From contig NW_026516248.1 of the NCBI RefSeq assembly GCF_025602895.1, forward strand, positions 62,001-126,000: a DNA stretch of 64,000 nt. The letters run 5' to 3'. The notes beneath the pieces are model-generated. The model ran no database searches, had not been told where the DNA came from, and worked only from the letters and a program-made list of their open reading frames with translations. The translations under genes were made by a program, and so were the position numbers. Below are positions 20,793-31,760 of the stretch, piece by piece. Each line of letters starts with the position of its first letter. The stretch's first letter is position 1. Origin of the DNA: Polychytrium aggregatum (taxonomy: Eukaryota; Chytridiomycota; Chytridiomycetes; Polychytriales).

Positions 20793-22328
20793 ATGAACGC
20801 CGGATACCCCGAGTCCTTTGGCACCTGGTCGCTGTCGCCCCGCAGCGGGTCGGGCTCGATCTTCTTCGGCCACGGGTCGCCGCTCGTCCCACCGCAGCCG
20901 GGCTGTCCCGACCCAGGATGCATCTGTCGGTCGGCCGAAGCAAACCCCCAGCCGAGGACCAGCGAGTCGCTCGCCGCCGAGGCCATCAACGAGGCCATCG
21001 ACAACGCAAAATCCAACGTCGATCTGAGGTAATGCAGCATCCCGGATTACCGTCGTCCCTGAGGGCCGGCCGATGCCGCTCCCTCCCCCACTCCAACTCC
21101 CTGAACGCAGATATCGCCCACAACGCAGCAACGCTCCCGGAACTCACGCCTTTCCTTGGCCGGCCACAGCGAGCTTGGACTGGTCGACATCCCAAAGGAA
21201 ACCGAGTCGCTCGGGCGGCTGGTGTACATCAGCTCGTCGCAGTACTTTGACAACAAGATCCAGCTCTATCTCTCGAAAAACTCGCTGCGGCGTCTCTCCC
21301 CAAGCCTGTTTATGCTCCAGAACCTGTCTGTTCTGTCCCTCCGTATGTGGCCGTGGATGCGAATTGCTTTGGAAAGCAGTCGGTTTTCTCGCATCCGCCT
21401 TCCACTCCACTCCACTCCGTTCTGCTGTATGCGCTGACTCATTTCGCCTCAAATCCAGGCGACAACCGGCTGCAGTTCATTCCTCCGGAAATCGGGCTTT
21501 TGCAGAATCTGCGTGAGCTCTGTGTCGGCAACAACGAACTGGTGGGTCTTTGCGAATGCACTGACTCCAACGGCGCACCCATCCTGCCCCTCGCCGGACC
21601 AGCGTTCCTAACGATATCCCCATGCCCTTCCCTGTGCAGCAATTTCTCCCCGTCGAGCTCTATTACATCAAGAACCTCACACTGCGCCAAGACCCCAACC
21701 CCTTCCGTATCTGCCCCGAGATCCCACCAGCGTCTCTGTCTGATGCCATCATTCGCCCATGGCCCTCGGCCACCGCAGGCCCAACCGCCCAGGCTCCCCA
21801 TGTCCCGACTGGACCACCACCGCTCAGCGAGCTGGCTCGCCGCCAACTCATCCAACTGTTCAACACCATGTCGCCCAAACAAAAGTCCGACTTGCTCGAT
21901 TTTCCTCCATACCGGCTCCATCTCGAGTTTCAGCACGGGCATCTGAGCAAAGACTATATCCGCTATGTGATGGAAACCCTTCCGCACATCTACCGCTGCA
22001 GCCGAGCCGCCTGTGGACGCACGTTCTTTACAGCCTCGGTCGAAATGATTCGCTGGAGCCGCTTTGGGTCACCGACCGAAAGCAATAGGCGTCTGCCTTT
22101 TGTCCATCGGTAAGTGTGAGTCGCTTGGCTGGTCAGAGACATAGAGCGACCCAGCGTATCCGGCGTTGGCTTACACCTTTCTCTGTCTCTCTTACATCTG
22201 TCTCGATCTTGCCCCTTAAAAGCTACTGCTGCGTTCACTGTGCTCAGAGTTGCTTGAAGATCGGACCAGTTGCGACTGACTTTGAAGCAGCAATCGAGGC
22301 TGCCTCTGGTCCAGCCGCCCGTCGCTGA
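20793..22328 (+). CDS. Leucine-rich-repeat protein with Cys-rich C-terminus
   Basis: Five exons join in frame: 20793-21028, 21170-21342, 21459-21541, about 21642-22111 and 22223-22328. The first join recreates the LRR opening NVDLSELGLVDIPKETESL, the second LSLRDNRLQFIPPEIGLL, which confirms both introns. Leucine-rich units (LYLSKNSLRRLSPSLFML, LRELCVGNNEL, ELYYIKNLTLRQDPNPF) form a short solenoid. The C-terminal part has paired cysteines, CSRAACGRTFF and, after the last intron, YCCVHCAQSC, suggesting a zinc-binding site. A Pro-rich linker separates the two. The N-terminal 60 residues contain CPDPGCICRS and are otherwise low complexity. Such LRR proteins are usually adaptors; no specific orthologue is recognised. 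Confidence 0.8.
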
Positions 22329-22886
22329 GGTTGTTGTTTGAGCGAGCAAGTCGACGATGATAATAATGATGATGATGAAGGAACCGCCGCACCGCAATGC
22401 CGCCACGCTGCAACACCCCAATGCCACAACGGATGCGCTCTCAAGTCTGCCCTGCTTTCGGCGTTTGCGGCACAGAGCGTACTCGTCTCCTGCTGCAACA
22501 GGGCCCCCGCCGTGGCCGTCGAATGGCTCTTGTCGGCCATGCTGTCGTCGAATCGCCTGGCAGCGATGATACTGCCCAGGGTCGGCGCAGCGGCGTCCAA
22601 AGGCGAGGGCGATGGTGTGCCCAGGACGTAGTTTTGGATAATATATTTACTCTGCGAACGACTCCCCTCCCCGCAACCCACAGCATTAATCTCGGGCTGC
22701 TGCCGGTGGTGCGGGCATGCGCTGCGTGCCGATCGTCCAGGGCCCCGGCTCCAAACCGAGCAACCCGCGCTGCGTCCGCCGGCTTGATCAAAGCCGCCTC
22801 GCTTGCCTCGGCCCTGTCCTCTTTCTCGCCCTCACCAACCCGCCCCTCGTATCCGCTTCCGCCCCCTTCCCTGTGTCGTCGCAACC
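22329..22886. other. Intergenic region with a short GAT microsatellite
   Basis: This is a spacer of about 560 bp between two plus-strand genes. A short GAT/AAT-rich tract lies at 22355-22380. No gene is supported. Confidence 0.5.
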
Positions 22887-25604
22887 ATGGAGGCTGCACC
22901 GACGAGAGAGCAAATCAGGCAAAAGATCCTGGAGAAAAAAGGACAATACACCATCCGCGATTTCGACGGCTATGCGGTCAAGGTCCACCGAGACACCAGC
23001 CAGGTTCGGCCCTTTCCCGATCTTGCCCTTGCCAGCAGCAGCAGCAGCAGCAGCAGCAGAGCCCGCACGGCCAGCCTTCGGCTCGGCTTCCTCAGCCAAA
23101 GAATCAGCGGCCGGCCGAGTGGATTTGTCTACCCTCGGCTAACCTTGTCGCCAAATGTCGGATTCGTCGCGGCCACTTTTGGCCGGCTCAGAAACTCTCG
23201 ATTACCATCTGGGACCATCTCGAGCCCGAGGCCGTCTACGTCGGCACCTTTGAAGAGTCGCTGATCGCAGAAGCCTATGCCGAACTCACGTCCGAGGCCG
23301 GCATTTTGCGCATCGAGGAGGGCAAGGTATGTCCCAACCGCTTCTGGCCTCTCACATTATCTATGGAGGCCGGGGTCGAGCCTGTGCGTCCGTGCTTTTG
23401 CCCATGACCGCTTGGGTTTTCCGCACTGTTCTGGCTTTGTGTCGACAACTGTTCCAAGTATCCTTGGTATCTGGAGCTGCGATTATCGGCATAGCTGGAT
23501 GCATTGCGGACTACCGATGGGGCTTCGGCTCCCCTCCCCTTGCTGTTGGAAAGCAGACCAGGGTCCGATTCCTTTCCGTGCCGTTTCCTATACTGTCACT
23601 CCCATCGCTCCCGTCAACTTACAGAATTATACACCTGCCTCCCTTGGTCTGTGGTCTAGATCGACACCAACCTCGTGCCACACCAACTGGACATCCGTCG
23701 CCGATCTGCCCCGACCCTCTCGTACATTCTCAAGCGCGAGCTCATTCCGGCCTCGATCGTTCTGCGGAACGAAATCGACCGGCTGCGTTGGGTTGGGCCG
23801 CAAGGCGCGGGCGTGGCGAAATCCATGGACGAAGCTCTGAAGCGGCTTTCGGTCGATCCAGACAACCTGGAGCAAGGTGAGAGATAGCTGGTCAATCGAG
23901 CCTTGACCGGATAGCAGGACTCCATCGTACCAATGACGGTCGATGTGCGATGTGCGATGTGCGATGTCGGCGTGAGTGTGGTGCTGGTGGCGACAAGAAG
24001 GGTCTTGGTTGATACACGGCGTTGAATGCAGTTGGCATCCTAAACAGCCTGTCCATTGGATATCCCGGCACCACCCACACCATCCACACCATCCACACCA
24101 TCCACACCATCCACACCATCCACACCATCTACATCATCCACACCATCTACACCATCCACACTTTGCCCGCCACGCTGACTATCCGCATCATCCGCCGTGT
24201 ATATCATGAACGCCATGTCGCCGCTGCATTGCTCCAGTTTCCCCGGACTACATCCATGGCCGTCTCGAATTCATGAGCGAACACTACGCCAAGGCCGCCG
24301 ACTATTTCCGCAAGGCTGCATACAAGGACCATGGTCTCTCGCAGAATGCTCTTGGTCTCTGCCATGAAATCGGAGGCGACCCTGTCGGCGCGGCACGCTG
24401 GTTCGAGAAGGCGACTGAATCCGGATGCTTCGAGGGCGCCACCAACCTGGGGCGCTGCTACCTGGAAGGCATCGGCGTCGAGCAGGACTACACCAAGGCC
24501 GTGGAGCAGTTCAGCCTCGGGGCCGAGCACGATGACATGGAGGCCCTCAACTATCTCGGGCTATGCTACCAGCGCGGCCACGGCGTCGAGGTCGACTGCG
24601 AAAAGGCCGTCGACTACTATGAGCGAGCGGCCGAGATGGGCCACGCCGATGCCCAGAACAACCTCGGCCAGTGCTTTGAACACGGCTCGGGCACAGACCA
24701 GGACGAGGTCATGGCCTTTGCCCTCTACCAGAAAGCCACCAAGCAGAAGCACAAGGGCGCCCGCAAGAATCTGGCCGTCTGCTATCACCGCGGCATCGGC
24801 GCCCAGGCCGACAAGAACGCAGCCATCTGTCTCTACCAGGAGATTGTGGACCACGGCGACGCCGACATCGAAGTGCACTACAATCTCGGAACGCTCTACT
24901 ACGGCGCCCTCGAGTACGACGAGGCCGTGCGGTCGTTCCGACGGGCTGCCACCAACGGGCACATCATGGCGCAAAAGTACCTGGCCGACTGCTTCCGCTT
25001 CGCCCAGGGCGTCGTCGCCGACACGACGGCAGCGGTGCGTTGGTATCAGCGTGCTGCCGACCAGGGCTGTGTTGAGGCCCAGTGCTCGTTGGTGCAGTGC
25101 TACTTTGACGGAGTCGGCGTTCCGCAAAACTACGCCCTGGGTATGGAGTGGTATCGCCGCACGCGAGCAGTCGCCCCCGACTTGGTTGCCCTGCAGTCGC
25201 TGCAGTCTACATACGGCCCGAAACTCAAGGAGCTCGGCGATGGATACTGCGAAGGCACGTTTTCGTTCGGCAAGAACGAGCCCAAGGCGGTCGAGTACTA
25301 CCAAATGGCATCGGAGCTTGGCTGTGCCGCGGCACAAAACAAGCTCGGGTACTGCTATGAGGTGGGGCTGGGCGGACTCGTTCCCAGTAACGAGCTGGCC
25401 TTGATCCACTACGAAAAGGCGGCTGCCCAGGGCCTGGCCCACGGCCAGTACAACCTCGGTGTCTGCTATGAGAAGGGCATCTTTGTGGACGTGGATCTGG
25501 ACATTGCTCTGGCATGGTACCAAAAGGCTGCAATCCAGAGCCACAAGCAAGCCCAGAAAGCGGTCGACCGTTTGTCCAAGAAGCGAGCAGACCCAGCCCC
25601 TTAA
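22887..25604 (+). CDS. Sel1-repeat protein, subfamily B copy 1
   Basis: Four exons: 22887-23003, 23192-23326, 23660-23876 and 24238-25604. The exon pattern repeats in the paralogue at 31761, which supports the joins. The N-terminus has three short conserved blocks: REQIRQKILEKKGQYTIRDF, then SITIWDHLEPEAVYVGTFEE, then RRSAPTLSYILKRELIPASI. I recognise no named domain in them. The last exon encodes about a dozen Sel1 repeats, beginning DYIHGRLEFMSEHYAKAADY and ending in a Lys-rich tail. Repeats contain the usual pattern, for example GVEVDCEKAVDYYERAAEMG and GQYNLGVCYEKG. There is no signal peptide, so it is probably a cytosolic scaffold. The intron before the last exon carries a 9-bp tandem repeat. 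Confidence 0.85.
23035..23060. repeat. AGC microsatellite in an intron
   Basis: About eight AGC units lie in the first intron of the subfamily B Sel1 gene. Confidence 0.7.
24068..24163. repeat. 9-bp tandem repeat in an intron
   Basis: The unit ACCATCCAC repeats about ten times, degenerate at its 3' end, in the intron just upstream of the last exon of the Sel1 gene. Confidence 0.85.
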
Positions 25605-26266
25605 GCAGGAGGCGACTTTGGTTGTCATGAAAGCCCTCGCTCTCCAAGCAAGCCTGACAGCTCGATTCTCTTCTGATGGGTTTACTTCCACCCTGTTTGT
25701 CCGGTTTTGTTGATTTGATTTGATTTGACTTGATTTGATTTGCCTTGCACTTGCCCTTGCTTCCCGTTTGTTTATCTTCCCTTTACTTTCTTGTTTGATA
25801 TAGTTCACACCGCCTCTCGGAAATGGCTTCACTTCCCTCCCCCCATAGACGTTTTGAAGGCCCAGGTCTTGGTTTGGAACCAAACTCTGAATATAACACC
25901 GTTATATGACATGGTGGGGGGAGGAGCTCATGAAGCAGACGCGATTGCAGCAGGTCACTGTCGGTGTATTCTCAAGTCCGACGATTGCGAAAGGCAGGTG
26001 CGAGTCATCGCGGCCCCATCATCCAAACCCGATGCACCAGGCGGCAAAGGGCTTCTCTCACCGAGGCAAATCAAACGTCCAGAAGCGAGCGCGGGGAATG
26101 TTGATATAACCAACTGGGGTGGGGAGAAGGAAAAGCAAGAGAAAGACACAATCAAATGATCGACAATGAAAAGGAGAGAATAAAATAGAAAGGGAGGGAA
26201 TGTGACAAAGGAAAAGAGTCATCTAACTTGGCCGACTGGCTGTCCGACTGACTGGCTCACTCGCTC
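25605..26266. other. Convergent intergenic region with a TTGAT-rich tract
   Basis: This spacer of about 660 bp lies between the Sel1 stop and the PhoD stop. It contains a short GATTTGATTT repeat at 25711-25742 and A/G-rich sequence near 26120-26220. No gene is supported. Confidence 0.55.
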
Positions 26267-29200
26267 TTAGAGGCTACTCCATGGATACGAAAATCTCCTT
26301 TGGCTGGTGATGCGTCCCGATCCGCTCAGCGTCTCGAATCGAGCACCCAGAACCTGCCGATCGGTGCGCTCCAAGATCGGGGTGTACCAGTACTCGCACG
26401 AAACCCGGTCGCGATCGGCGTGGAGCAGCATGTAACCGTGGCGACGCAGGTCGGTGTACTTGAGATGCGGGTTGCGCCATTCCATGTAGGACTCGACCGG
26501 AGCGTACCGAAGCGGAACCTTGGACGGGTGATCCAGCGGCGTATTCGAAGTCACGGAGGGCGAGACGAACTCGACGCCAATGGCTCCGGCACCGGTCTTT
26601 GGGTCATAGCTGGAGGAGTTGAAGGGATCCAACGCGATGTCGTAGACCCAAGAGGCATGGACACTGTTTTGGGATGCACACATAAGCATGGCGAGCGCGT
26701 CCGATTGCACCGGCACCGGACAGCAACAGCGCAGTATCAAGGCTCAAACAACATGGCCAATATGACTGCTTTGGATGCGCTCTGCACAGGGAGCGCATAA
26801 ACGGTCTGTCTCGGTCGTGGTGATACTTACTCGCCAGTCAGAACGACCAGATTGTCGATACCCTCGTTCTGCACAAAGTTCAAGATGCGCTTGCGATTTG
26901 CAGGGTATCCGTCCCAGGCGTCGTAGTTGGCATAGTCATGCACCAGATATGTTGTCGAAAACACCACCTGCTGGCCAACGAACCGCCAGCGGGCACCACG
27001 GTCGCTCGACTGCTTCAACTGCGACAGGAACCAGTTCTCCTGGATCTCTCCGAGAATCTGGCGGAAGAAGGAAAGAGACGAAAGGCATCCAGACGAACGA
27101 GAGGAAGGACCCAGGAGTTTAGACTCGGATGCCGCGTCCAGAAAGCAACCGGACAGAGGTCTTGAGAACACCAAGGGGCGCAAGCGGATCGGGCAGCAGA
27201 TTGGCGAATTGAGCAGACGATCGAAAGGCGACCAAAGAAGCCGCACCCAGGATATGGGTCCCGAAAGTACCGGACTATCTCGACATCTTACCGTGCGATT
27301 TTCGGCTTGTACGACTTCAGCCAACTTGAGATCCGTTTCCTCGCGACCGACGATTCTGCAGAGGTATCCATTGACATAGCAGCGTTACTAACCGCTATTC
27401 TATAGAACTAACCGCCACTCTACCGACATAAATGTATGCTTGCAAGCCTTTGCATAGGGCGATAGAAGAGGTACAGAAGCCGGCTCCAAATCACTCACCG
27501 CGTATCAAGCATGATGAGGTCTAGCAGCTTGCCGTACTGAAAGTTGCGGTAGATGCGGTTCTCTTCGGTCTGGACTTGTGGACGGATAGGGAGATACTCG
27601 AAATAGGCACGAACGGCCGCTCCGACTCGCTCATGCCAGTCGCCGGCCGTCTGGGGGTGGTTGTCGGCGCCGTGAAGCCATCTAGATTTGATTCAGCATT
27701 GCATTGATGTCGAAATGAGGGGGGTATTTAGTTGGGAATTGAATTATGCAAAAGACAAATGGTGAGCAGGGGAGCTTCAGAAATGCAACCCATCCAGTCA
27801 CCATGGACTCGATTGCCGAACGCACAAGCCAGGAGATGAAAGATCCACGACCAAAGGAAACAGGATAAGGTCGATGCCCTTTCCATTCAGTAAACCTACG
27901 CATTGTCGGCAAACTCGTGATCATCCCAGACGACGATCCACGGCACGAGGCGGTGGGCGGCTTGCAGATCTGGGTCGAGCTTGTACTGGGCGTGGCGAGC
28001 ACGATAGTCTTGGACTGTGACGAGATCGTGGTCCGGCAAAGGGATGCGACCGAGGGCAGTACCGTCGCCGTATTGACCTGGGTGGACACCGACGCACCGA
28101 CCATATTCGAGAGCATCAGAAAGTCAGCAGGCCGGAACATTCACGACACTGATGGTGATGGATAGTCCGACGACACCCCTTCATCGGCAAAGGGCTCACC
28201 ATTCATGTACTCGTAGATGTAGTCACCAAGATGCACCACAAGATCAATATCCTTCCGCGAGGCAATGTTGCGATAGGCATTGAAGAAACCCGCCGGCAGA
28301 TTTGAGCAGCTAACAACGGCGAGCCTCAAACTCTCGAGGCTCTCGTCGTCCGGAAGCGGCAGAGTCGTAGTTCGGCCGATCCAGCTTGAGTGCCGGGCAC
28401 CAAAGGCATCGTAGACGTGGAACTGGTAGTAGTACGCTTGGTTAGGCATGAGGTCCTTGACGTCGACTTTGACAATGTAGTCAACCTGGTGCGAGGTGTG
28501 GGTGAAGAGGTTGCGGATGGGCTCGGCCGGGGTGGGAAGCAACCGAGTCAGGTCGGCATTGGCATCGGCGGCGATCTGCAGATGAACTCTGATGGGCGAC
28601 GCAGACGCAAGGCCGATTGTGATCTTTGTCCAAAGGCTTGGTGGTGTTAGTGGGCATAGGAAGACAGAAAAAGCACAGCCAGAACAGGGTTAGGATCGGA
28701 TGAGAAGCCTGAAATCGATACGAGCGGAGTATTCGACACAGGCAGAACGGGCCAGTAGCAACACTGACTCGAGAGTCGGGACCAGATCGAATACTCGAGT
28801 GCGGAAGGGAACGAGAACATCAAATAGACCAGGACCAGCACCGAACGAGAACCGACAACGGCTGGGGGGGGGGCAAAGCAAGCGACAGAATGCGACTGGC
28901 TCGTGGTCAACGAAACTTACATCACTGAAGTTTGCAAGGGATCGCCGCTAGCAATGCCATGGAGGAACTGGACAGGGCTCGGGCCCGTAAGCTCAGGGTT
29001 GTAGAGGCTCTTGTGAGGAGCATGGCCGATCCTGCCCGGACCCTGATCCTGGTCCTGGTCTTGCTGCTGGACGACCAGCGGAATGGCCGAGTCTCGAACC
29101 AGAGGACTGGAAAACACCAGATTGGGAATGAAGCGGTCCTCCGAGAAAAGCGTCAGATTCTGGATAGACGAACCGACGGGCGCAGATCCAGAGTTGAGCG

Positions 29201-29300
29201 AAATAGCGGCCGGGCAGTTGCCAAATCCGGGCGAGCAGGGCAGCTCGGATGAGGAGACCAGGCTGGCGGCCAGGATGAACAGCCAGATTCTTCTTGCCAT
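26267..29300 (-). CDS. PhoD-type alkaline phosphatase/phosphodiesterase, secreted
   Basis: Metallophosphoesterase of the PhoD family, which hydrolyses phosphomonoesters and diesters outside the cell. The start MARRIWLFILAASLVSSSEL is a classical signal peptide. The next segment, FLHGIASGDPLQTSV, is the usual PhoD N-terminal signature. The fibronectin-like part follows (YIVKVDVKDLMPNQAYYYQF). Metal-site motifs are seen in order: VVHLGDYIYEY near 28215, WIVVWDDHEFADNA near 27905, and LIMLDTR near 27510. Family sequence GTALGRIPLPDHDLVTVQDY and RRHAQY-like residues lie near 28040. Later exons give ILGEIQENWFLSQLKQSSDR and NLVVLTGE, with the last exon ending FSYPWSSL. At least six introns are inferred, so the frame is split. 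Neither neighbour suggests a phosphate-specific cluster. Confidence 0.87.
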
Positions 29301-30059
29301 GTGGACGACCGAGACGAATGGGTGGATGGATGGACGCTGAGCTTCTGCTTGGATGGGATACAAGGACGAGGACGGAATAAGGCGTTGGCAGGAACCAGGG
29401 GGGTTTCAGAGCAGAGCAATTCGGCGATGAAGCAAAAGTGGAGGGCCGTGGCTGTGGATGAACAGCGCCAAGAAAGACAAGATCGGGGCTGGACAGTGGC
29501 CAACGACGAATGCGGCTGTGGGTTCCAAAAGCGTCCGATGCCGACGCAGTAGCGGCAGCCAACCAAGGCGAGGCCAGGACAGAGCCAAGGAGGATTGCTG
29601 TGGAGGCTTGCGGGCTGGACTGGCGATGTGGATTGCGTCTGAAAGCCGTTGTGGCTGCGCTGGGCGAAACTCCGCTGGGCAAACATTCGACGGCGGAACT
29701 GGACTCTGCCCAAGCAATATTCCCAGCGACGACCCGGCAGCAGACGGGGTGGCGGAATCGTTGGGGCAGAGGACAGCGATACAGGCTGCGACGGCAGATG
29801 GACGCTCATACTGCATATGCGAATCGTCCGGACAGGCTGGGCCTGCAGCAGACCCCCAGACGCAGCTCGCTGCCAGCCCACAACACACGGAGACAATAGG
29901 CAGATTGAAGGTCCTGCGATGGATACATCAAAGTCTTGTTCATAGCGCTTGTCTTGCTGCACAGTGATGGTGTGGTCAACAACAAAAGCAGCGGCCTTTG
30001 AGCAGCGGCACTATCCACGAGGAGCTCAGCCGTTCTCGTGTGGGGAACCCTGATGCCGT
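29301..30059. other. Intergenic region, no gene supported
   Basis: About 760 bp upstream of the PhoD gene and downstream of the methyltransferase. Several long frames overlap in multiple phases on both strands, but none shows motifs or a codon pattern that stands out, so I treat them as chance. Confidence 0.5.
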
Positions 30060-30908
30060 CTAGGCAGCGGGCTTCTTGAGCTTCGTGGCGCTGAAGACGA
30101 GGAAGCTGGGCTTCAGCTCGCCAAAATAGCTGGCGTTGTCGGCACCAGGGATGTGTCTCAGGGACACCGTCACTCGGACCTGAGAGAAACCAATGCTATG
30201 CAGATACAGCAGCAGCGAGTCGGCGGTGTGGAGGAAGCGAGGGCGCTCCTCTCGACCGGGCAAGCCCTTGGTGGGAGTCATGACGTTCGTCGTGGATCCG
30301 GCAGAGTTCAGGGTGCCGACACACCAGCCGATGAGGTTGCCGCCCCACTTGAGACTCTGGAAACAGTTCACCAGGAACTGATCGGTCTGCTCCTTGGAGA
30401 GGCAGTGCAGAATGGCAAAGGCCGAGACGGCGTCAAACTTTTCGACCCATCCGTGGGCAGAGACGATGTGGGGCAGGTCCGACGAGGATTCGGCGGTGGT
30501 AAAGTCGCCAAAGACCCGTTCGACCGAGGGCTCATCGCCGGCAAAGAGGATATCACGGCCGAGGTTCCAGTAGACGTCGCTGAGGTCCGAGACTGAGAGC
30601 TTGGCGGGATCGACGCCATCGTGGATAAGCTTGCGGGTGTCGACGCCGAAGCAGCAGCCGAGCTCGAGGAAGCGAAAGTCGGGCGAGCGCGAGAGCTCGA
30701 GGAGCTGGCGGTAGAAAGGGTGGCGGTTGATCTTGGAGTTGCCAAAGGTGCCATGCTCGATGCACTTGTAGAGATGTTGGCCGTCGCGGCGCAGGGCGTC
30801 CTTGACCTGCTCGATGCGAGCAAGGGCCTCTTCCTTTGAGATGTTGGAGTATTTTGTGAGGAACTCGACCTCGGGGATTTCGGGCCAGGCGGAAGCAGAA
30901 TCGGCCAT
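30060..30908 (-). CDS. Class I SAM-dependent methyltransferase, small-molecule type
   Basis: Intronless gene of 282 residues starting MADSASAWPEIPEVEFL; the upstream in-frame Met at 31019 would add only Pro/Ser-rich leader. Motif I is FRFLELGCCFGVDTRKLIHD. The acidic motif near the second strand is VSDLSDVYWNLGRDIL. A conserved FDAVSAFAILHCLSKEQT matches the motif IV region, and WGGNLIGWCVGT the following strand. The pattern resembles the fungal family around LaeA-like and secondary-metabolite methyltransferases (Methyltransf_23-like). No biosynthetic cluster surrounds it, so the substrate is unknown. The C-terminus, FLVFSATKLKKPAA, is basic and lacks a targeting signal. Confidence 0.82.
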   Translation of the reverse strand: MADSASAWPEIPEVEFLTKYSNISKEEALARIEQVKDALRRDGQHLYKCIEHGTFGNSKINRHPFYRQLLELSRSPDFRFLELGCCFGVDTRKLIHDGVDPAKLSVSDLSDVYWNLGRDILFAGDEPSVERVFGDFTTAESSSDLPHIVSAHGWVEKFDAVSAFAILHCLSKEQTDQFLVNCFQSLKWGGNLIGWCVGTLNSAGSTTNVMTPTKGLPGREERPRFLHTADSLLLYLHSIGFSQVRVTVSLRHIPGADNASYFGELKPSFLVFSATKLKKPAA

Positions 30909-31430
30909 TTGGAAGACGCTGATACTGTGGGGGATGGCGCAAGGGGATAGCGCAAGGGGAGGCGAGGATTGAGCCAGGGGGCCGGGATGTGGTATGGGAC
31001 GATGGGCGACTGAAAGCACAGACCAATGTGCAGAGGCGACCTACGTGAAGAATCAAAGGCGATGGTTCGGGAGCAAGACAGGACCGCAGGACGATACGAC
31101 TGGGCGAGGCGGCAAGACGAGGCGACAAGACGAGGCGGCAAGAGGATATGAGCAGGTGTGATGGAGGAGCAAGGCCAAAGAAACAGACGACGTTCGAAAA
31201 TGGAATCGCTGGGACGGCAAGGCGCTTTGTCAGCGCCGATGCCAGGCGATGACTGCGCAGCGTGACCGTCACACGCCGTGCGCAGCTGTGGCAGTGCATT
31301 GTGGCGGTAGGACAGAGAGCGGGCGAGAGCAGCGAGAGCAGGAGAGAGAGGCCGGGCGAGACGTGCGGCGAGGGCGACTGGCCGTGACGCGGTGTGAGCC
31401 AGGCCCGCACCAATCGCGGCCGCGCTGCCG

Positions 31431-31440
31431 CTATTTATAG
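31431..31440. promoter_or_regulatory. Candidate TATA element in a divergent promoter region
   Basis: The near-palindrome CTATTTATAG lies between the minus-strand methyltransferase and the plus-strand Sel1 gene, about 320 bp from the plus start. A CCAAT-like ACCAATC lies about 20 bp upstream of it. Either gene could use it. Position alone supports this call. Confidence 0.35.
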
Positions 31441-31760
31441 AAGCCGCTGGCCACAGGCGCCCGGACTCGGCCTGCGCGCTGGGCGGACAGACAGGCGGAC
31501 CTTGGTGCTGCGTGGCACCGCGCCCGCGCCGGACCCACACAGCACGCGGAGACGCTCTGTGCTACCTTCTGTCGCACAGCAGCACAACCGCACGCGGCCC
31601 CACAGCGACAGTGCTGGGGACCCGCGCCGTCCTCGCCGCCGCTCTCGGCTCTTCTCGCCCGCGTCTCGCCACCCGCCAGCGTCCCCCGTTCTCGACTCAT
31701 CGGCATTCGTGATCGTGGCCGTCGTCGGTTTGCTCTGCCCTGCATCTCCATTCCCCAGCG

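Noticed and set aside
24068-24163. Regular short repeats reminiscent of a CRISPR array
   Set aside because: The units are contiguous 9-mers without spacers, inside an intron of a eukaryotic gene.
29153-29962. A 269-codon minus-strand frame upstream of the PhoD gene
   Set aside because: It overlaps the PhoD first exon in a different frame, is Ser/Pro/Arg-rich without pattern, and competes with equally long frames in other phases.
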